Assembly (NCBI GenBank): GCA_036741695.1
Contig: DAINRU010000013.1
Coordinates: 1-53,724 of the forward strand
Reading direction: 5' to 3'
DNA length: 53,724 nucleotides
From: JAFANK01 sp036741695
Lineage (GTDB): Bacteria > Vulcanimicrobiota > Vulcanimicrobiia > Eremiobacterales > Eremiobacteraceae
Shown here: one piece after another, positions 22,858 to 30,284 of the stretch
How the letters are laid out: each line of letters begins with the position of its first letter
Numbering within the stretch: position 1 is the first letter of the stretch
Notes under the pieces: model-generated
The model's input: the letters and a program-made list of their open reading frames with translations, nothing else
What the model was told of the DNA's origin: nothing
The model's database searches: none
Program-made: the position numbers and the translations under genes

Positions 22858-23818
22858 CACGTTCTTCGCCGCTGGGTCGCACGATGCAGCGGAACCCGAG
22901 ATGGCTCATCCCGGTGTCGATCATCTGCGGCGACCGCGCGGCTGGCCGGAAGCGCAGGCAGTAGTTGGGCGCGCACAGGTGCGACCCGCCTTTGAGCACT
23001 TTGCGCGGGATACGGATGTTGGGCTGACAGGTGTCGTAACTGTCCTCAGCTTGAGCGCGCGGGCTCATGCCGCTGCAACAGTGCGCGTCGGCTCCGGCGG
23101 TCACATGATGATCGCGATACCAATCGCTCGTCCATTCCCAGACGTTGCCGGCCATGTCGTAGAGCCCGAAGCCGTTAGGAGCAAACGATCCGACCGGTGA
23201 CGTCCGCTCGAATCCGTCTCTGGCCAGATTCTGCCACGGGAACTCGCCCTGCCAGGTGTTGGCCGCCGGTATTCCGCCCGGCTCCATGTCGTTGCCCCAA
23301 CAGTAGACGGCGCCATCGAGACCGCCACGCGCGGCGAATTCCCATTCCGCCTCGGTCGGCAACTGCTTGCCCGCCCAAGCCGCATATGCCTCGGCATCTT
23401 CGTAGGCGATGTGCACGACAGGATTGGCAGGTCGCGTCTCGATGTCGCTCGCAGGACCCTCCGGCCTTCGCCAGTACGCGCCATGGACGTACTCCCACCA
23501 CTGCGACCAGTCTTTGAGGTTGACTGGCCCAGCCGTTGGCCGAAAGACGAGCGCGCCCGGCACGAGTGCCTCGGGTGCCGCGCCGGGGAAGTCGGCCGGG
23601 TCCAGGTCGCGCTCGGCGATCGTGCGATAGCCAGTCGCCTCTACGAATCGCGCGTAGTCGCTGTTCGTCACTTCGTGCGCATCCATCCAGAGGCCGCCGA
23701 CCGTCTCCTCATGTACCGGACGCTCTTCGGGATAAAAGCTATGCGAGCCCATACGGAAAGTCCCACCCGGGATCCATCGCATGTCGCGCAGTCGTGGGTC
23801 GAGCCGTTCGTCAATCAT
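22829..23818 (-). CDS. Formylglycine-generating enzyme
   Basis: A 329-residue FGE/SUMF1-family protein. Typical opening WIPGGTFRMGS, then EVTNSDYARFVEATGY, LPTEAEWEFAARGGLDG and NVWEWTSDWY. Unlike most relatives it retains both copper-binding cysteines, Cys282 and Cys287 in GGSHLCAPNYCLRFRPAAR, which marks true formylglycine-generating enzymes that oxidise the CxPxR cysteine of sulfatases. No sulfatase lies in the window, so the target is elsewhere. No signal peptide is visible. The gene is divergent from the lytic transglycosylase and convergent with the RES toxin. Confidence 0.9.
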   Translation of the reverse strand: MIDERLDPRLRDMRWIPGGTFRMGSHSFYPEERPVHEETVGGLWMDAHEVTNSDYARFVEATGYRTIAERDLDPADFPGAAPEALVPGALVFRPTAGPVNLKDWSQWWEYVHGAYWRRPEGPASDIETRPANPVVHIAYEDAEAYAAWAGKQLPTEAEWEFAARGGLDGAVYCWGNDMEPGGIPAANTWQGEFPWQNLARDGFERTSPVGSFAPNGFGLYDMAGNVWEWTSDWYRDHHVTAGADAHCCSGMSPRAQAEDSYDTCQPNIRIPRKVLKGGSHLCAPNYCLRFRPAARSPQMIDTGMSHLGFRCIVRPSGEERANGQPDTSR

Positions 23819-23923
23819 AAGACCGGCGTGTTCGGCATGGGCACGCCGGTCACTTGCAACCTAGATGGGCTAAGCGGGTGCGTGATACATGGCCTACAGC
23901 GCCCTTCAGGGAGGAAGAACCCA

Positions 23924-24625
23924 ATGAACGTCGACCCGACCGCAACACAGGCTATCTTCAATCAAGTACCCGCCTACGGCACGATCGGGGTGTGGCCGGG
24001 CGATGATGAAGAGGATGAAAGCCCAGCGACCACCCCCACCGGCCCCACCTCGGCAAGCTCGCTGTCCTCGATCGAGAAGCAGTTCGCAGGGATCATCAAA
24101 GATCTCAGTCACGCCTTGACCAGCCTCGAGCGTCAGCTCTCCGTCGCCCTCAAACAGCTTGCGGTCACAGACGCGAAGGCGCCGCGCAAGGCCGGCGATT
24201 GCCCAAAGCCTAGTGCTCCTAAACAACCGCAATTCAATCGGTACGGCAAGATCATCACCGATGCTGCACGCCGGCATGAGGTGGATCCGCTGCTCGTCGG
24301 CGCCGTCATCCGCCACGAGTCTGGCTTTGCACCTACCGCCCTGTCAAAGACGGGTGCGATGGGTCTCGTGCAGCTCATGCCCGAAACCGCCAAATCGTTA
24401 GGGGTGGATAACGCCTTCGATCCCAAGCAAAACGTCGAAGGCGGGACGACGCTCTTGCGCCAGCTGCTCGATCGCTACCATGGTCAGGTCGATCTTGCTC
24501 TGGCGGCCTACAACGCAGGCCCCGGAGCGGTTGACAAATACGGCGGCATCCCGCCTTTCGCCGAGACCCAAGCGTACGTGCGCAACGTCATGGAGACCTA
24601 TCGCGAATCGGCGCTCGCGACGTAA
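23924..24625 (+). CDS. Lytic transglycosylase, SLT domain, no signal peptide
   Basis: A 233-residue protein. Residues 1-100 are acidic, Pro/Ser-rich and then partly coiled (SSIEKQFAGIIKDLSHALTS). The SLT domain occupies about 105-230: AVIRHESGFAPTALS carries the catalytic glutamate, GAMGLVQLMPETAKSLG and ALAAYNAGPGAVDKYGGIPP are the other signature blocks. No Sec signal, lipobox or membrane helix is present, so export by another route is needed for access to peptidoglycan. The nearby flagellar genes suggest an FlgJ-like rod muramidase, which is inference. AGGGAGG precedes ATG 23924. Confidence 0.88.
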   Translation: MNVDPTATQAIFNQVPAYGTIGVWPGDDEEDESPATTPTGPTSASSLSSIEKQFAGIIKDLSHALTSLERQLSVALKQLAVTDAKAPRKAGDCPKPSAPKQPQFNRYGKIITDAARRHEVDPLLVGAVIRHESGFAPTALSKTGAMGLVQLMPETAKSLGVDNAFDPKQNVEGGTTLLRQLLDRYHGQVDLALAAYNAGPGAVDKYGGIPPFAETQAYVRNVMETYRESALAT

Positions 24626-24681
24626 TCGAACAACCTCAGCGGAAGCGTCGGCCCTGGGAGAACGTCACAACAGCAAGCGGA

Positions 24682-25569
24682 ATGGCTGTGACGCGCGCAG
24701 AACGCGGCCGCGCCATGCGAACGCACGTCTTTGGGCGGCTGAAACGGCAAGTCCCGGTGATCGGCCAGGGCACGTGGCAGATGCACGACCGAGGCGCGCG
24801 AGCGAAGCACGCGGCGGCCGCGTTGCGCCTCGGTATCGAGCTCGGCCTCACACACATCGACACGGCGGAGATGTACGGGGAAGGCCGCGCTGAGGAGATC
24901 GTGGCCGATGCGATCGCTGGCCTGGCGCGCGAGACGCTGTTCATCGTCTCCAAGGTTCTGCCTCAGAACGCGAGCTACGACGGCACGATACGCGCGTGCG
25001 AGCGCTCGTTGCTGCGCCTCGGCATCGACTATCTCGACGTGTATCTCTTGCACTGGCGTGGCAGCCACCCCCTCGAGGCGACGATGAGCGCGATGGAACG
25101 GCTCGTCGATGAAGACAAGATACGTGCGCTTGGCGTCAGCAATTTCGATGTCGCGGATCTAGAGGAAGCGCGCGCGGCGCTGCACCGCCACCCGATCGCT
25201 TGCAACCAGGTGCTCTATCACTTGAGCGAGCGGCACGTAGAGCACGCCGTGCTCCCGTATTGCCAGGCCCATGATATCGCGCTCGTGGCGTATAGCCCGC
25301 TCGGTCAAGGTGATTTCCCGAGCAACCGTTCCGCGGGAGGCCGCGTCCTCGCGGACGTCGCCGCGCGCCATGACGCGACGCCCAGCCAAGTAGCGCTCGC
25401 GTTTCTCACGCATCAGCCCGGCACGTTTACCATCCCCAAAGCCGAGCGGGAGGATCACGTGCGCGACAACGCCGCCGCTGGGGACGTCAAACTCTCGGCA
25501 GTCGATGTGGCGGCGATCGACGCCGCATTTCCCCTCGGCCCGCGTGGCGGAGAACTGCCGGTGAATTAG
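24682..25569 (+). CDS. Aldo/keto reductase
   Basis: A 295-residue NADPH-dependent aldo/keto reductase with a TIM-barrel fold. The tetrad is visible: Asp and Tyr in HIDTAEMYGEGRAEE, Lys in FIVSKVLP and His in YLLHWRG. The cofactor segment is FTIPKAEREDHVRDN near the C-terminus. Substrate is unknown. The true start may be ATG 24715 (MRTHVFGRLKRQVPVIGQG), which matches the usual family N-terminus; neither start has a good ribosome site. A 6-bp GC hairpin (25583-25601) follows the stop. Confidence 0.88.
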   Translation: MAVTRAERGRAMRTHVFGRLKRQVPVIGQGTWQMHDRGARAKHAAAALRLGIELGLTHIDTAEMYGEGRAEEIVADAIAGLARETLFIVSKVLPQNASYDGTIRACERSLLRLGIDYLDVYLLHWRGSHPLEATMSAMERLVDEDKIRALGVSNFDVADLEEARAALHRHPIACNQVLYHLSERHVEHAVLPYCQAHDIALVAYSPLGQGDFPSNRSAGGRVLADVAARHDATPSQVALAFLTHQPGTFTIPKAEREDHVRDNAAAGDVKLSAVDVAAIDAAFPLGPRGGELPVN

Positions 25570-25582
25570 AGCCCGCCGTGCA

Positions 25583-25601
25583 GGCCCGCCGCTCTCGGGC
25601 C
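25583..25601 (+). terminator. Weak hairpin after the aldo/keto reductase gene
   Basis: GGCCCG and CGGGCC arms with a seven-base loop, followed by CCGTATTATT. It could end the reductase transcript just before the metal-transport promoter, but the stem is short and the T tract broken. Confidence 0.35.
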
Positions 25602-25610
25602 CCGTATTAT

Positions 25611-25631
25611 TATCGAGAATGATTCTCGATA
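25611..25631. promoter_or_regulatory. Perfect 21-bp Fur-family operator over the transporter start codon
   Basis: Arms TATCGAGAAT (25611-25620) and ATTCTCGATA (25622-25631) are exact inverted repeats around a single G. The core fits the 7-1-7 Fur consensus TGATAAT-n-ATTATCA with G/C changes. The ATG at 25619 lies inside it and TATTAT at 25605 or 25608 is the only likely -10, so the bound repressor would block a leaderless transcript. The operon ends with a Fur-family gene, suggesting a feedback loop. A close relative of this site lies at 36863. Confidence 0.8.
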
Positions 25632-26539
25632 AGACACGGGCTCTCGTGGCCATCCTCCTCACGCTCGCGATGGCCGCCTGCAATCACGCCCCTGCCGGCG
25701 CCCCCAGCCCATCGCCCTCGGGCGTTCTCGTCGTGGTCGCCACGACCTCGACGTTGGCCGCGCTCGTACGCACGGTGGCTGACGACACTATCAGCGTGCA
25801 CGCGCTCGTGCCCATCGGCGTCTCGCCAGAGACCTACGAGCCCACGCCGCGCGACCTCATCGAGCTCAGCCACGCCGCGCTTGTGGTGGAGAACGGCGCC
25901 GGACTGGAGAGCTGGCTCGACAAGCTCATCACGAGTTCGGCGACGCACGCGCGCGTCGTGGCGTTGAGCGATGCCATCACAGGTTCTGCTGGGGGCGCGA
26001 ACGGCTCGCAGCTGACCGTCAATCCACATTTCTGGCTCGATCCCAATTACGCCGAGCTCTACGTCGCCAAGATCGCACACGAGCTCGCGCAGATCGATCC
26101 CGCGAACGCGGCGCTCTACCGCGCGAACGCTGCGGCGGAGATCAACCGGCTCTCCGTGCTCGATACGTGGACACGCCGCCGCATCGCGACCATTCCGCAA
26201 GATCGGCGCGCGATGATAGCCCAGCACGACGCGTGGTATTACTTCGACAAGCGCTACGGCATTCGAGACGTCGGCGTCATCGAGACGTCGCCGGGCAAGG
26301 AACCGTCGGCCGGCGAGCTCGCCGCCCTCATCGCCACAGCCAAAGCGAACAACGTCCACGCCATCTTCGCAGAACCCGAGTTCTCGCCCAAACTCGCACA
26401 GCAGCTCGCCGAAGGGGCGAACATCAAGACCGTGACCGACCTGTACGACGACTCACTGGGAACAACGCCGCAGCTCAGCAGCTATGAGGGCATGATGCAC
26501 CACAACGTCGACACGATCGTGGAGGCGCTCGGATCGTGA
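25619..26539 (+). CDS. Metal ABC transporter substrate-binding lipoprotein (ZnuA/TroA-like)
   Basis: A 306-residue cluster A-I binding protein. The lipoprotein signal ends in the lipobox MAAC with Cys21. Binding residues by family pattern: the first ligand position, normally His in DPHTYEPTP, is Glu71 here (SPETYEPTP). His137 (VNPHFWLDP), His203 (QHDAWYYF) and Asp278 (YDDSLG) are present. The absence of a His-rich loop and the changed first ligand leave the metal (Zn, Mn or Fe) open. It is the first gene of the transporter operon and is controlled by the palindrome over its start. Its stop overlaps the ATPase start. Confidence 0.88.
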   Translation: MILDKTRALVAILLTLAMAACNHAPAGAPSPSPSGVLVVVATTSTLAALVRTVADDTISVHALVPIGVSPETYEPTPRDLIELSHAALVVENGAGLESWLDKLITSSATHARVVALSDAITGSAGGANGSQLTVNPHFWLDPNYAELYVAKIAHELAQIDPANAALYRANAAAEINRLSVLDTWTRRRIATIPQDRRAMIAQHDAWYYFDKRYGIRDVGVIETSPGKEPSAGELAALIATAKANNVHAIFAEPEFSPKLAQQLAEGANIKTVTDLYDDSLGTTPQLSSYEGMMHHNVDTIVEALGS

Positions 26540-27426
26540 GCGCCCCGCACGACCACGACCACACCCACATCTCGCCCACCGCGGTCGCCCATCCCGTCGG
26601 CCACGCGCAGCTCGTCGCACCGGCGATCCCGCATCTCCACGGTCACGAGGGGCACGATCGGCTGCGCCGGGCGCATACCGCCGCGGCCGGCACCGCCATT
26701 TCGGTGGCTGGGGTCTGCGCGGGATATTTCGGGCGTGACGTGCTGGACGAGGTCTCCTTCCAGGTGGCGCAGGGAGAATTTGTCGGCATCATCGGACCAA
26801 ACGGCTCGGGCAAGTCGACGCTGCTCAAGGTCATCGCGGGCCTGTTGCCTGTCCAGTGCGGCTCGGTGCACGTCTTCGGGGAGCTCCCTAGCCCAAGCGT
26901 GCGCCACCTCATCGGCTACGTGCCGCAGAGCGAGTCGGTCAACTGGTCCTTCCCCGTGACCGTCACCGACGTCGTGATGATGGGGACGTATGGAAGTCTG
27001 GGATTCGGCCGCAGGCCGGGTGCGCTCGAGCGCGAGGCCACTGAGCGGGCGATCGATCAGGTGGGGATGAGCGCCTTTGCGAACGCCCAGATCGGCCAGC
27101 TGTCGGGTGGCCAGCAACAACGCGTCTTCGTGGCACGCGCGCTCGTGCAACATCCCAAACTCATGCTGCTCGACGAGCCGATCTCCGGCGTCGATGCGAC
27201 CACGCAACATGCGATCTTCACGCTGCTGGAGGATCTGCAACGGGGCGGCACCACGATCGTCGCCACCACGCACGATCTGTCGTGCGTGGCAGAGTGGTTC
27301 GACCGCGTTCTGTGCCTCAACCACAGCGTCGTCGCCTACGGACCTCCGGAGAAGGTGCTCACGCGTGAGACGCTCTCGGCCACATTCGGCAGCCACCTGC
27401 TGCTTGGTGCTGGACACGGCGACTGA
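26536..27426 (+). CDS. Metal ABC transporter ATP-binding protein with His-rich N-terminus
   Basis: A 296-residue ABC ATPase. Walker A GPNGSGKST (87-95), Q-loop YVPQSESVNWSFP, signature LSGGQQQR and Walker B LMLLDEP are intact. The N-terminal 50 residues are an extra segment with 11 histidines (HDHDHTH, HLHGHEGH), absent from ordinary ZnuC/MntB proteins and suited to hold metal ions. The start GTG 26536 overlaps the upstream stop. A later start near residue 54 would give the usual family length, but the frame, GC pattern and coupling support the long form. Confidence 0.88.
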   Translation: MSAPHDHDHTHISPTAVAHPVGHAQLVAPAIPHLHGHEGHDRLRRAHTAAAGTAISVAGVCAGYFGRDVLDEVSFQVAQGEFVGIIGPNGSGKSTLLKVIAGLLPVQCGSVHVFGELPSPSVRHLIGYVPQSESVNWSFPVTVTDVVMMGTYGSLGFGRRPGALEREATERAIDQVGMSAFANAQIGQLSGGQQQRVFVARALVQHPKLMLLDEPISGVDATTQHAIFTLLEDLQRGGTTIVATTHDLSCVAEWFDRVLCLNHSVVAYGPPEKVLTRETLSATFGSHLLLGAGHGD

Positions 27427-27428
27427 CG

Positions 27429-28292
27429 ATGGAGCTGCTCAGCGCACCGCTGCAGAACGACTTCATGATCCGGGCGCTCATCGCCGCGACCCTCATCGGG
27501 CTGACGTGTTCGGTGGTCGGCGTCTACGTCGTGCTGCGCAACATGTCGTTCATCGGTGACGGGCTGGCGCACGCGTCGTTCGCAGGTATCGTCATCGCGT
27601 ATCTGTTCAAGTTCGATCTCTATCTCGGCGGCCTCATCTTCACCATCCTCACCGCGCTTGGCATCGGCGCGGTCAGCAAGAAATCCGAAGTGTCTCTCGA
27701 CACGACCATCGGCGTGTTCTTCACCGCTGCATTCGCGCTCGGCATCGCCCTCATGTCCCGCGTGCGCACCTACGTCGTCGATCTGCAGGATTTTCTGTTC
27801 GGCAACATCCTCGCGATCGACCGCACCGATATCATCATCATCGCGGTCCTGGCGCTAGCGGTGCTCGCGGTCGTCATGGTCCTGTACAAAGAGCTGCTCT
27901 ACGCGTCGTTCGACCCGGTCTCAGCGGCCGCCAGCGGACTCCCCGTCGACGCGCTCTCCTACGTGCTGCTCGTCATGCTCGCGGTCACGATCATCGTCTC
28001 GCTCCAAGCGGCGGGCATCATCCTCGTCGCCGCGCTGCTCGTCACGCCCGCGGCGTGCGCCTATCAGCTCACCAACCGCTTCGCGCCGATGATGCTCATC
28101 TCGGCCTTGGTCGGCATCGGCTCGGGGATCGTCGGGCTCTACCTCTCCTACTATCTCAACATCGCGTCGGGCGCGACCATCGTGCTCGTGGCCACGGCCT
28201 GCTTCTTCTTGGCGATGGCGCTGTCTCCCAAGCGCCGCTCGCTGCTCAGCGCCCTGTTGGAAGCGCGCCGCACGGAAGTGAGAGCGCGATGA
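27429..28292 (+). CDS. Metal ABC transporter permease (ZnuB/MntC family)
   Basis: A 287-residue integral membrane protein of the ABC-3 family. About eight hydrophobic helices are visible, for example ALIAATLIGLTCSVVGVYVV near the start and TIIVSLQAAGIILVAALLVT near 185. VLRNMSFIGDGLAHASFAGI is the conserved ABC-3 block that contacts the ATPase, and LLVTPAACAYQLT is the late conserved block. It starts two bases after the ATPase stop and overlaps the regulator gene by four bases. Confidence 0.93.
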   Translation: MELLSAPLQNDFMIRALIAATLIGLTCSVVGVYVVLRNMSFIGDGLAHASFAGIVIAYLFKFDLYLGGLIFTILTALGIGAVSKKSEVSLDTTIGVFFTAAFALGIALMSRVRTYVVDLQDFLFGNILAIDRTDIIIIAVLALAVLAVVMVLYKELLYASFDPVSAAASGLPVDALSYVLLVMLAVTIIVSLQAAGIILVAALLVTPAACAYQLTNRFAPMMLISALVGIGSGIVGLYLSYYLNIASGATIVLVATACFFLAMALSPKRRSLLSALLEARRTEVRAR

Positions 28293-28723
28293 AGCTTCGC
28301 CCGCACGCCGACGAACGCACCTGGACCAGCGCGTTCGGCGCCACGCCGCACCGGCTCACGAGTCAGCGACGCCTCATCTTGCAACAGCTCGCCGGCACGA
28401 AGAAATACGTCACGGCGAAAGAACTGCACGAGCGGCTCTCACGCGTCAAACCGCACATCGGTCTGGCCACTGTCTATCGCACGCTCGAGACATTGCGCGA
28501 GCTCGGGCTCGTCGCCACCGTCGCGCAGGCGCGCGGTGAGGCCGCATATCTCTACTGCGGACGGGGCCATCATCATCACGCGGTCTGCACTCGGTGCGGC
28601 CGGGTGGATGACGTGCCGTGCCGTTCGCTGCCAACCTTCGAAAAGATGTTGTCGAGCGCGCTGCGCTTCCAGCTGACCGAGCACCAGCTCGAGTTCTACG
28701 GCGTGTGCGCGCGCTGCTCGTAG
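28289..28723 (+). CDS. Fur-family metalloregulator
   Basis: A 144-residue Fur/Zur/PerR-family repressor. The winged-helix recognition region is GLATVYRTLETLRELGLV (58-75). The metal-sensing hinge includes HHHH at 94-97. The structural zinc site is made of Cys100, Cys103, Cys140 and Cys143 (CTRC and CARC). Whether it senses iron, zinc or manganese cannot be decided from sequence; the transporter context favours zinc or manganese, while the receptor genes under a similar box favour iron. It is translationally coupled to the permease and is likely the protein that binds the palindromes at 25611 and 36863. Confidence 0.9.
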   Translation: MKLRPHADERTWTSAFGATPHRLTSQRRLILQQLAGTKKYVTAKELHERLSRVKPHIGLATVYRTLETLRELGLVATVAQARGEAAYLYCGRGHHHHAVCTRCGRVDDVPCRSLPTFEKMLSSALRFQLTEHQLEFYGVCARCS

Positions 28724-29523
28724 CCGCCGGGCTGGCGCTCATCGCCGCGCCGCTCGGGGTCACCTCCTCCAGCGCCGCCACGATCAACGGCTCCCCCAAG
28801 ACCGGCGACTCGGTCACCCAGACGGAGCTGCTCGGCTACCTCTTCGTCGCGCCGCAGCGCGGTGATTGGCTGCGCTACCGGGTCTCGATCGATGCCAACA
28901 CCGTGCTCGAGAAGACCGTCGGTTTTGGCGCAGAGCAGCTCGGCGATTCGCAGCACGCCTATTTCGAGACGCAGACGCAGACGTCGGGCCTCATCGCGTC
29001 ACCGGTCGAGAGCAGTACGGTCGCAGGCGGCAATCTCGTCTGGAAGATGTATGTTGACGCCCCGGATTTCGACGACCCGACCCGGCTCTACAGCTTCGTC
29101 GCCGGCATCATCAAGATCGGCGACGCGGTCTTCCGCCTCGGCGGCGGGCCAGGCCAGCCTATCCCTCCTGCGTATCACCAATCGCTGCAGGCGCTCGTGC
29201 TCTACGGCACGCTGCCGCTGCCGGACAACCGCACCGGTGTGGTGAGCGCGTCGACCCCGCAAGACCTCGAGGTCAATGGCGTGACGGTCCATACCGTGCA
29301 CACGACTGTCGACTTTGCCGCTCATGATATCGGTCTGGCGACCGGACTGCCGAAGGCGCACGTTGAAATGTGGCAGACGTCAGACGTGCCGCTCGGCGTC
29401 GTCAGAGTACGCTCGACGACGAACGGTCATGTCTACAGCGTCGATCTGACCGACTATGGCCGGGGCTCCTACCGCTCGGTCATCACCGAGAAGCTCGACG
29501 ACGTTCCATACTTTCCGGGGTAA
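28705..29523 (+). CDS. Secreted hypothetical protein
   Basis: I do not recognise this 272-residue protein. From GTG 28705 the chain begins with a good signal peptide (RALLVAAGLALIAAPLGVTS) and then looks like a beta-rich globular protein (GDWLRYRVSIDANTVLEKTV, VHTTVDFAAHD, VEMWQTSDVPLGVVRVR). It contains no cysteine after the signal and no known metal motif. An upstream in-frame GTG at 28618 would overlap the regulator gene by about 100 bases and spoil the signal peptide. It overlaps the Fur-family gene by 19 bases, so it belongs to the metal operon. Confidence 0.7.
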   Translation: MRALLVAAGLALIAAPLGVTSSSAATINGSPKTGDSVTQTELLGYLFVAPQRGDWLRYRVSIDANTVLEKTVGFGAEQLGDSQHAYFETQTQTSGLIASPVESSTVAGGNLVWKMYVDAPDFDDPTRLYSFVAGIIKIGDAVFRLGGGPGQPIPPAYHQSLQALVLYGTLPLPDNRTGVVSASTPQDLEVNGVTVHTVHTTVDFAAHDIGLATGLPKAHVEMWQTSDVPLGVVRVRSTTNGHVYSVDLTDYGRGSYRSVITEKLDDVPYFPG

Positions 29524-29527
29524 TAGG

Positions 29528-30184
29528 ATGCCAAACGACAAGCGCACACGCAAAGCGACAGCACCCAAGCCCGCTGCAAACCAAGGGGTATTGCATCTGT
29601 GGCCGGCGTTCGTCGCTGTGCTGCTCGTGGCGGGCGCCATCTGGCTGCTCGTCACGCACATGCGCACGAGCAGCGCCCCCACACCCGAGCCAAGCGTGCT
29701 GGCGAGCGAGCATTACCCGTCGCAAGGCCATCAGGGCCACATGCCGGGCGACGCCAAACGATATGCGAATTTCCGCTACAGTTCCGATCCGCCGACCTCG
29801 GGCTTCCACCTCGAAAAATTCCCACCCGCATTCGTCAACGCGGAGCCGCTGCCGAAGTACGTGCAAGTGCATATGCTCGAGCATGGCAACATCGTGCTGC
29901 AGTACAACTGCATATGCCCCGAGACGGTCAATGCGCTCGCCGAGATCGCGAACGAATTCGACTCCCGCCTCATCCCAGCCGGAGTGACCTCGCCGACCAC
30001 GGAGCAAGTCCAGCAGGCCCTGGAGAACGGGCTCGGGGTCGTCGTGGCGCCCTATCCGAGCATGAAGCACACGATCGCGCTGACCGCCTGGACGCGCCTT
30101 GCGACGATGGACACGGTGAACAAGGCCGATATCATATCCTTCATCAACCGTTGGCAGCGCGACGACAACAACCTCAGCCAGTAG
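29528..30184 (+). CDS. DUF3105 membrane-anchored protein
   Basis: A 218-residue protein with one N-terminal membrane anchor at about 24-43 (LWPAFVAVLLVAGAIWLLVT) and an outside DUF3105 domain. Signature blocks are SSDPPTSGFH, QVHMLEHGNIVLQYNC with His115 and His119, and the CxC pair Cys128/Cys130 in CICP. The His and Cys residues could bind a metal, which is inference. A second DUF3105 gene follows. It lies four bases after the secreted protein gene, in the run of genes downstream of the metal transporter and regulator. Confidence 0.82.
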   Translation: MPNDKRTRKATAPKPAANQGVLHLWPAFVAVLLVAGAIWLLVTHMRTSSAPTPEPSVLASEHYPSQGHQGHMPGDAKRYANFRYSSDPPTSGFHLEKFPPAFVNAEPLPKYVQVHMLEHGNIVLQYNCICPETVNALAEIANEFDSRLIPAGVTSPTTEQVQQALENGLGVVVAPYPSMKHTIALTAWTRLATMDTVNKADIISFINRWQRDDNNLSQ

Positions 30185-30194
30185 ACATTAGCTT

Positions 30195-30235
30195 GAAGCG
30201 ACGGATCTTTGAAGCAACGGACCTTCAGGTCCGTT
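30195..30235. repeat. Palindromic dispersed repeat, copies 1a (partial) and 1b
   Basis: GAAGCGACGGATCTTT (30195-30210) is a partial copy. It is followed by GAAGCAACGGACC, TTCA, GGTCCGTT (30211-30235), whose 8-bp arms pair perfectly. Related copies lie at 44826, 44888 and 49079. This one sits between the two DUF3105 genes. Confidence 0.7.
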
Positions 30236-30284
30236 AACGTCGGTCCACAAGGGCTTGCCCCGCAGGCGAGCCGAAACTAGCGTC

